Assembly (NCBI GenBank): GCA_019914995.1
Contig: CM034134.1
Location: 2,498,145 to 2,562,144 of the forward strand
Origin: Acanthochlamys bracteata
Taxonomy: Eukaryota; Streptophyta; Magnoliopsida; Pandanales; Velloziaceae
Direction of reading: 5' to 3'
DNA: 64,000 nt
Part shown: positions 57,716 to 64,000 of the stretch, one piece after another
Layout of the letters: each line of letters begins with the position of its first letter
Position numbering within the stretch: the first letter of the stretch is position 1
Notes under the pieces: generated by a model
Databases searched by the model: none
Told to the model about the DNA's origin: nothing
The model's input: the letters and a program-made list of their open reading frames with translations, nothing else
Position numbers and translations under genes: made by a program

Positions 57716-58965
57716 ATGATGATTACACAAATGGACGAGGAACGCATGGAGATGAGGCAACTTATGCAAGAGTGGATACGAAGCCGTCATATAGCTACCG
57801 CTCATACAGAGGTAACAAAAACTGCCCCAACAGCCCCTACAATTACATTGCCTATCTCACAAACTACAGCTTTACCCACTACTGCCGTGCCACCATCAAC
57901 AACCACTAAACACGTATCCACCAACTTTATATTATCTCATCCAACAGAACTGCCCACCTTGGCCAGCAACCAAACTATGTCTGCAGCCAACTTCATCAAC
58001 CAGAACACTCTCAACATACCATTACAGCAAGCACCTCTACTACCACAACTGTTGGACAGAGTTTTCCCTTATCACAGCTCTCTGAAACACAACCCTTCCA
58101 AAACGTCATTCAAACAAATTTTCAGCCGATGACTACCACCACCCAAACCCAAACAAATAATTTTCCCATGCCACAAAGAGCAGGAGAGATTGGAAACTAT
58201 GTGCCCCGGGATAGACACAAGTTCCCTATGTTTGATGGTTCTCAAGTGCACGAATGGATTTTCTCATCCGAGAAATACTTCAAGTATTATCAGGCCTCCC
58301 TAGAAGATCGACTCTCCATAGCTGCAATGTACTTCCAAGGGGAAGCCAATAGATGGCCAGAATTACGAGAAGGATCGCCCACACCATTCATGGGCTGAGT
58401 TAAAAGAAGCATTGCTTAGGAGATTTGGCCCTAATGCATTTGGCCATCCTAGCTATGCATTAAAATAGCTCGTACAGACAGGCAATGTAGCTGAGTAGTA
58501 AGTAGCTCTTGAAGAGTTACAAACAAGATTGCCTCATGCAACTGAAGAAGACCTTGTGGGGGGATTTTGTGGGGGTCTCTATAAGCAACTCTCTCTAGAC
58601 GTCATTGCTAGGCAACCTATGGACTTGCAAGAAGCTTATTTGTTAGTAAGAACTTTTTAGCAGAAACTTACATTGAGTCAGTCAACAAAACATGGACGGT
58701 TCCATCAGCTTCGAGCTAATTCTTCACCGTCTTATACAACCTCTGTGGTAGTTGGGTTTACCAATCCAGTATCTTCAACTACTACTACCATTTAGAACGG
58801 TGCACCAAAGCGCTGCCCAACGAGCCTCTCTGTTGCAGAGATTAACAACCGCCGTGCAAGAGGTTTATGCTTACATTACAATGAAAAATATGAAAAGGGC
58901 CACAAATGTGCGACAAAACTATACGCTATTGCTAGACATGAGGATCAAGTATGGGAAGATGAATT
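57716..58965 (+). pseudogene. gypsy gag
   Basis: The N-terminal part is acidic then Thr/Pro-rich (MDEERMEMRQLMQEWIRSRH, then TTTKHVSTNF). The capsid domain starts at 58180 (DRHKFPMFDGSQVHEWIFSS, EKYFKYY, YFQGEANRW) and goes on after a frameshift near 58390 (AELKEALLRRFGPNAFGHPS). The zinc-binding part is LCLHYNEKYEKGHKC near 58866. Stops lie at 58467, 58495 and 58660, several in place of Gln. Gag forms the particle and packages element RNA. Confidence 0.88.
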
Positions 58966-59690
58966 AAGAAATAATGCTGAAAATCCTTCTGAAGATGCCA
59001 CACTATCCTTAAGTGCAATACATAGACTTGTTGGTTCGCAAACCATCCAAGTGGTTGGAATGATCAAACGCCAAGAAGTATTTATATTTATCGACTCGGG
59101 AGTACACACAACTTCATAACTGAGAGATTGGCAAAATAGTTACAGCTCAATAGCTCCAAAGTAAGGACCCTTAAGACCAAATTAGCAGACGGAAGCTCTC
59201 GTTCGATTGAGGTATTGTACAAACAAATTCCTCTTTCCATTCAAGGAATTGAATTGTAGGTAGATGTATACCCTTTTCCCCTAGGAGGTATGGATCTAGT
59301 GTTGGGCATACAATGGCTTGAGACCTTAGGCGATGTGTCTACCAATTGGAAAAGGTCCAACATGCAATTTTCGTTATCTGGACAGAACATTATTCTGTAA
59401 GGGATAAGAGAAGCAGGTGTGTCGCGCCTTACCAGCCTTTATCAAATTCCTCCCTTTGTACAGTGCGTCTACTTCCTGCTGGTAAATCCTTCACCAGTGA
59501 GCCTATATATCTAACTGATTTACAAGAATTACTTAACCAATGCAGCTCTATCTTCAAGACAATCTTAAGCCTCCCCCCACAGCGTGCATTTGATCATGGG
59601 ATCCATTAACTCCGGAGCAATGCCTACAAATATCCACCCTTATCGCTATCCATATATTTAAAAAGCTGAAATCGAACACACCGTCAAGGA
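58966..59690 (+). pseudogene. gypsy aspartic protease and linker
   Basis: After LSLSAIHRLVGSQTIQVVGM comes FIFIDSGVHT near 59085, the pepsin-type active site (DSG; the usual DSGATHNF is shifted by a frame change). KVRTLKTKLADGSS-like, VYPFPLGGMDLVLGIQWLET and LGDVSTNWK strings follow, typical of the gypsy protease C-terminus. A WTEHYSVR-containing linker leads to RT. Confidence 0.85.
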
Positions 59691-60170
59691 AATGCTCAAA
59701 CAAGGTATTATCAAACCTAATAACTCTACTTTCTCCTCTCCAGTACTTTTGGTGAAGAAAAAGGATGGCTATTGGAGATTTTGTGTTGACTATCGCGCTC
59801 TAAATGCGATTACCATTAAATACAAATTTCTAATACCGATGATTGACGAGCTTTTAGATGAGCTACATGACACTCGCTACATTTCCAAATTAGATTTGAA
59901 ATCCGGATACCATCAAATAAGGGTGAAGAAAGAGGACACACATAAAACGGCTTTTCGAACTCATAACGGCCATTACGAGTTCTTAATAATGCTATTTGGT
60001 TTAACTAACGCTAAGCATTGATGAATGAGGTGTTTCGGCCTTTTCTTTGTAAATTTGTACTTTTTTTTTATGATATTTTGGTATATAGTTCGACATGGCA
60101 GGAGCATTTGAAGCACCTAGCCAAAGTTTTTTTCTATATTGCAGGAACATAAATTGTATGCAAACCTTTC
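59691..60170 (+). pseudogene. gypsy reverse transcriptase
   Basis: Reads [60 protein letters not shown] (catalytic Asp in LDLKSGY) and [14 protein letters not shown], then after a frame change the catalytic box FVLFFYDILVYS (60052-60090). Family members have FFDDILVYS; here the first Asp of the pair is Tyr (GAT to TAT), which should inactivate the enzyme. EHLKHLAKVF follows. Confidence 0.92.
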
Positions 60171-60204
60171 CAAGTGCCGATTTGGGTGCACTTAGTTAGA
60201 ATAT

Positions 60205-60995
60205 TTGGGACATCTTGTATCACAAGAGGGTATTGCGTCTGGTCCAGAAAAAATACGGGCTATGATGGAATGGCCTGTGTCGAAGTCCCAGACGGCATTA
60301 CGAGGTTTCCTTGGCCTTACCGGGTATTATAGGAGATTCGTCAAAGACTATGGCCTCATAGCAGCTCCACTTACTTCACTCCTCAAGAAAGACTCATTTA
60401 AATGGAGCTTGGAAGCAGACCAGTCGTTCAGCCAACTCAAAGATGCAATGGACAGCACCACCGTATTATTGACACTGGATTTTTCAAAGCCGTTTATAGT
60501 GGAGACGGATGCGTCCAGCAGGGATCTAGGCGCGGTTCTTTCTCAAGAGGGTAGGCCAATTTTTTTTTTTAGCAAAGCTCTATCAACTTCAGTTTTAGCA
60601 AAGTCTACGTATGAGCAAGAACTTTTGACACTTGTCCTTGCAGTTTAGAAATGGCGGCCGTACTTGTTGGGTAACCAACTTTTTATCAAAACTGACCATC
60701 TTAGTTTGAAGTACCTACTAGAACAGCGATTAACTCTCCAAATCAACATAAGTGGCTTGTCAAGTTAATGAGGTATGATTATCAAATCATTTATCGAGCT
60801 GGTAAAGAAAATATTGTCGCCGATGCCTTGTCTAGATGCTCAGAAGGGTCGTGTACGGTGTTAACTACATTGCATTCATCTTTGTGGGACGATTTAAGGA
60901 ATTCTCAGAAGAATGATCCTCACATGTCTCAACTCATTCAGTCTACAAAGAGCAGTCCTACCAATGATTTATTTGTCGTACACTGCTTCTTGCTT
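60205..60995 (+). pseudogene. gypsy RNase H
   Basis: Connection domain GHLVSQEGIASGPEKIRAMM and LRGFLGLTGYYRRFVKDYGL, then RNase H VETDASSRDLGAVLSQEGRP, FFSKALSTSV and KSTYEQELLTLVLAV, a stop at 60646 (CAG to TAG before KWRPYLLG), then YDYQIIYRAGKENIVADALS (60771-60830). The catalytic Asp (TDAS) and Glu (YEQE) are kept. Confidence 0.92.
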
Positions 60996-61029
60996 CATTA
61001 AGGTAAATTGTGGATTCCAAATGATGTTT

Positions 61030-62170
61030 CCTTAAGGCGCCAAATTTTATTTGAAGCACATAACTCAAACTATTGGGGGACATGGAGGACAATTCAAAAC
61101 TTATAAACGCATCCAGCAAAAATTCTATTGGCCAGGACTTTCCAAAGATGTACAACTCTACATTAAGGAGTGCACAGCATGTGAAAGAGTTAAGACTCAA
61201 TCTTTGAAGCCAGCGGGATTGCTGCAACCTTTGCGAATTCCAGAACGGGTGTGGTCAAATATCTCTATGGATTTCATCGAAGGACTACCTTTGTCAGAAG
61301 AAAAAGACGTAATTCTTGTGGTAGTAGATTGCCTATCAAAATATGCACACTTTGTTCCATTACGACACCCATACACAGCAGTTCAGATGGCATCGCTCTT
61401 TGCCAAGGAGATCATACGATTGCATGGTATTCCTTCAACTATCGTGCTTGATCGAAATCCTATTTTTCGTAACTCATTTTGGAAGGAGTTGAACCAGCTA
61501 CAAGGGACTTCTCTACATCACAGCACTGCCTTTCATCCTCAATCAGATGGCCAAACAGAAGTGGTTAACCGAGGCATTGAGGCTTACCTACGTTGCTTCA
61601 CAAGAGAGAATCCCAAACATTGGATGCATTGGTTGCATTGGGCATACAACACAAGCCTTTTGAAGCAGTCTATAGGAGTCCACCACCTGCATTAGTATCC
61701 TTCTCTACAGGTCTTATTCGATCAAATGCATTGGGATGCCAGTTAAGGGACAGAGACGAAATCCTACGAGACTTGAAATATCATCTATAGCGAGCACAAA
61801 GTCGCATGAAACGTTCAGCTGATAAACACCGTAGGGAACTAAATTTTGAGCCAAGCGATCAAGTTTTTTTAAAGCTTCAACCTCACCGACAATCCACAGT
61901 CGCAAAAAGATGCAACCATAAGCTCCATTTTCGTTTCTATGGCCCTTTTCGAGTCATTGAGCGTATCGAACCAGTGGCATACAGGCTGGCTCTACCACCT
62001 AACTCCCGTATTCATGATGTTTTCCATGTCTCTCAACTAAGAGATGGTCGCTTTGTCCCTCCAGAATTTTCTAGTCATATTTCGACATTCAACACTAGTG
62101 CAGAAGTCCATAATTACGAGCAATCCTCTGTTGCTTCTGGTCCCGCGAACGAGTCCAATCTTCATGAGGA
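61030..62170 (+). pseudogene. gypsy integrase
   Basis: HHCC finger: CTACERVK near 61170 with upstream GGHGGQFKTYKRIQQKFYWP. The catalytic Asp, Asp and Glu are all visible: ISMDFIEGLP (61266), TIVLDRNPIF (61440) and GQTEVVNRGIEAY (61552). After a frameshift near 61690 the C-terminal part at 61806-62060 reads DQVFLKLQPHRQST, GPFRVIERIEPVAYRLALPP and IHDVFHVSQLRDGR. No chromodomain was recognised after it. Integrase inserts element DNA in the nucleus. The frame is broken, but all active-site residues survive. Confidence 0.92.
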
Positions 62171-62176
62171 GGAGAA

Positions 62177-62685
62177 TGTTACGAATACAAGTCCTAAGCA
62201 TGTTCGTCATTGTGCAGGATCAAGGCATACCAACTGCCTGGGACGCGGAAGTTAGGCGTAATTGGTTTTCCTTGGGTGCGATCACTTGACAGTCAAGAAA
62301 ACTAATCAGTTATAACCAATCAGAAGTTCTAATTCCATCAAATACAAGAAGCCCAAACTGAATGGAAGACTTAGAGTTAGGGAATCTGCAGGAGTCTCCA
62401 AGTTAACCTTTCAGTGACAGTATCTCCAAGTTAACCTTTTATAGTTTTCTTTTGTAGTTGTTTGTTTCATTAGAATTCTAAGTCTTTGGAGTAGCCAAGT
62501 GGAGTAGAACTCTTGCTTACATTAGATAGACAGCAAGACTATTTATATTCATGTATGTCGTCAGTAAGAGGCAGGAAAAATTTTGCCTTTTCACTTTAAT
62601 TCTTGTTCTTCTATTTTCTGCCTTTTTTCTCAATTCTCTGTTTTGTTCAGCCTTCCTTCAAATCTTGTTTTCCTATTTTATATCA
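62177..62685 (+). repeat. 3' LTR of the gypsy element
   Basis: TGTTACGAATACAAGTCC to TTTTATATCA. It matches 57031-57522 but repeats CTCCAAGTTAACCTTT around 62400-62445, making it 17 bases longer. Confidence 0.95.
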
Positions 62686-63375
62686 AAATAACTTAAACCT
62701 AGTCCATATTATACGCAAATCAAGATTTGATAGAATGAGAGTTTTTTCAGTAAAGTAAAAAATAAAAATGTTGCACGTAATTTTATAAATAATTTTTCTG
62801 AAACCTAATAAACTACCATCTTTATATACCATTTCGAAATTATTATTATTATACAATGTTAAGAATCAATGGTATTATGAATGTTGGTAAGTGAATTAAA
62901 AATATTCTTAGAATATCAAATGATTTCCACTCCGTAGCGAAGGCCAAAATACAAGCAAAACAATCTTTAGTGCCAAATTTTAGTACCAACAAATTGATTG
63001 TTACTAAAACAATGTTCGACCCAAACAACTACCAAAAATCGCTGTTGCCGTTGTCACAAATCAAACAGTGACCAACTCGTTACTTACGAAGCAACGGCGA
63101 CCATCACTTGTGCTGGTCACTGTCATCGCTGAATATGATTTAAAATCATATTATATTTTAAATTTTCAAATAAATATAATTATTTATACTTTACCTCAAT
63201 ATATAGTTAAGAATTAATAATTGTTCGGTATAAATTAGAGAACTAAATTACATCCAAATTTAATAAAATTTTATTTAAATAATAACTTGGCGATGTGTTA
63301 TATATCTAATGATTTAACTTTTTTATTTAAAATATAAAATAAGAGAGTTGTGACTATTGTAACGTTACATTATGG
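62686..63375. other. no gene
   Basis: AT-rich flank with no coding homology. Confidence 0.5.
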
Positions 63376-63985
63376 CTTCGTTTGGATTATACATAGATAT
63401 GTAGAACGATGGTGAAGTAAGGCATTTTTTTATGTCTACCTATGTTTGATAATATATCATTAAAGGAAAGGATGGAGAACTACTCCCCATCTTTTTCACT
63501 ATTCAGTAGTTAAATGTATACCCATCAAATTGGTGGGTCCATATGGTGACAAAAAAGAAAACAAATTTGCTTTCCCTTTTGTTCTTTTATTTTTTTAATA
63601 TTTTTAATATTTATCTATAATTAAATATTTATTTTTTATTTAACAATTTAAATTAAGACATGTTATTTTTATTATAATAATTTAAAATTTTATATTTAAT
63701 TAATTTTAATTAGAAAAAAAATAATAAAATTATGATTAGTTTTTATATTTAATAATTGATATAATTTTAGATTAATATAGAAAATTAATCCAAAAGTTAT
63801 ATTAATAGTTTTATTTAAAATTATATTAATAAATTAGTTAAAGTTATATTAATAAAAGTAATATTAATATAAATAAAAAGAGTATTTAAGTTCTTTATAA
63901 AAAATTTACTTCTATTTTATTAATTTACCTATCTATTCAAACATAGTTATTTGTTATCCTTATCATATATCCAAACATGCTAAGA
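63376..63985. mobile_element. possible MITE with GTTTGGAT ends
   Basis: The left side reads GCTTCGTTTGGATTATAC and the reverse complement of the right side CTTAGCATGTTTGGATATAT, an imperfect inverted pair around GTTTGGAT. The interior is about 80% A+T and non-coding. Target duplication not resolved. Confidence 0.45.
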
Positions 63986-64000
63986 TCAATTAACTATTAT

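Larger units (their letters stand above)
57031..62685 (+). mobile_element. Ty3/gypsy retrotransposon with both LTRs, inactive
   Basis: It has two LTRs (57031-57522 and 62177-62685), a PBS, and gag, protease, RT, RNase H and integrase in the gypsy order, then a purine tract (GAGGAGGAGAA, 62166-62176). The flanking 5-mers are AACTA (57026-57030) and AAATA (62686-62690), one mismatch from a target duplication. It is 5655 bases long. No chromodomain was recognised after integrase. It has many stops and a mutated RT box. The LTRs are still highly alike by eye, apart from an extra partial repeat in the 3' copy, so it is younger than the other elements here. Confidence 0.94.

Noticed and set aside
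1..64000. CRISPR array, tRNA or rRNA genes, Helitron ends
   Set aside because: No regularly spaced short repeats of CRISPR type, no cloverleaf or rRNA core strings, and no TC...CTRR pair with hairpin was noticed. The GTCGGTAA arrays are CACTA subterminal repeats.

Overview
This is nuclear DNA of a flowering plant, almost certainly a eudicot. It is AT-rich, shows GT-AG introns and degenerate coding fragments, and is dominated by plant LTR retrotransposons (Ty1/copia Sirevirus-like and Tork/TNT1-like, Ty3/gypsy chromoviruses) and CACTA (En/Spm) DNA transposons. I found no intact host gene, tRNA, rRNA or CRISPR array. The species cannot be fixed from the sequence alone.

Layout. 1-8995: a decayed Sirevirus-type copia element on the minus strand (ENV-like ORF, RNase H, RT, integrase, gag, PBS, 5' LTR), split by a gypsy-type solo LTR at 2004-4234. 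8996-10900: non-coding repeat sequence including an AT-rich MITE-like element. About 10900-13545: minus-strand chromovirus remnant whose integrase is cut in two by a 1.3 kb insert. 13570-15130: truncated plus-strand copia gag-protease. 15131-21600: repeats, no recognised gene. 21630-22066: minus-strand fragment of a PTI1-like receptor-like cytoplasmic kinase. 22943-26011: a 3.07 kb non-autonomous CACTA element with AGA target duplication, carrying a LON2 protease exon. 26012-31794: MITE-like and LTR-like repeats ending in a foreign LTR. 31795-56384: a Tork/TNT1-like copia element on the plus strand, split by an 18.7 kb CACTA element (34090-52776, target duplication CTT). 57031-62685: a nearly complete but inactive gypsy element with two LTRs. 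62686-64000: AT-rich flank with a MITE-like element.

The most notable object is the 18.7 kb CACTA element. It has its own two transposase-type genes (TNP2-like and Transposase_24/TNP1-like, both decayed). Downstream, in the same orientation, it holds fragments of three unrelated host genes with recognisable exon edges: the meiotic HORMA protein ASY1, a CRM-domain organelle intron-splicing factor, and the C-terminal zinc-finger region of DNA polymerase epsilon. A second CACTA right end lies inside the element directly after the polymerase fragment. The smaller CACTA element shares the same GTCGGTAA-type subterminal repeats, so the two belong to related, gene-capturing families. A Sirevirus-type solo LTR with a perfect AGTTT duplication is nested inside the big CACTA, giving the order copia, then CACTA, then solo LTR.

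All coding stretches carry stops or frameshifts. Trp codons changed to TAG recur in the retrotransposon and CACTA genes, as expected of old, silenced repeats.
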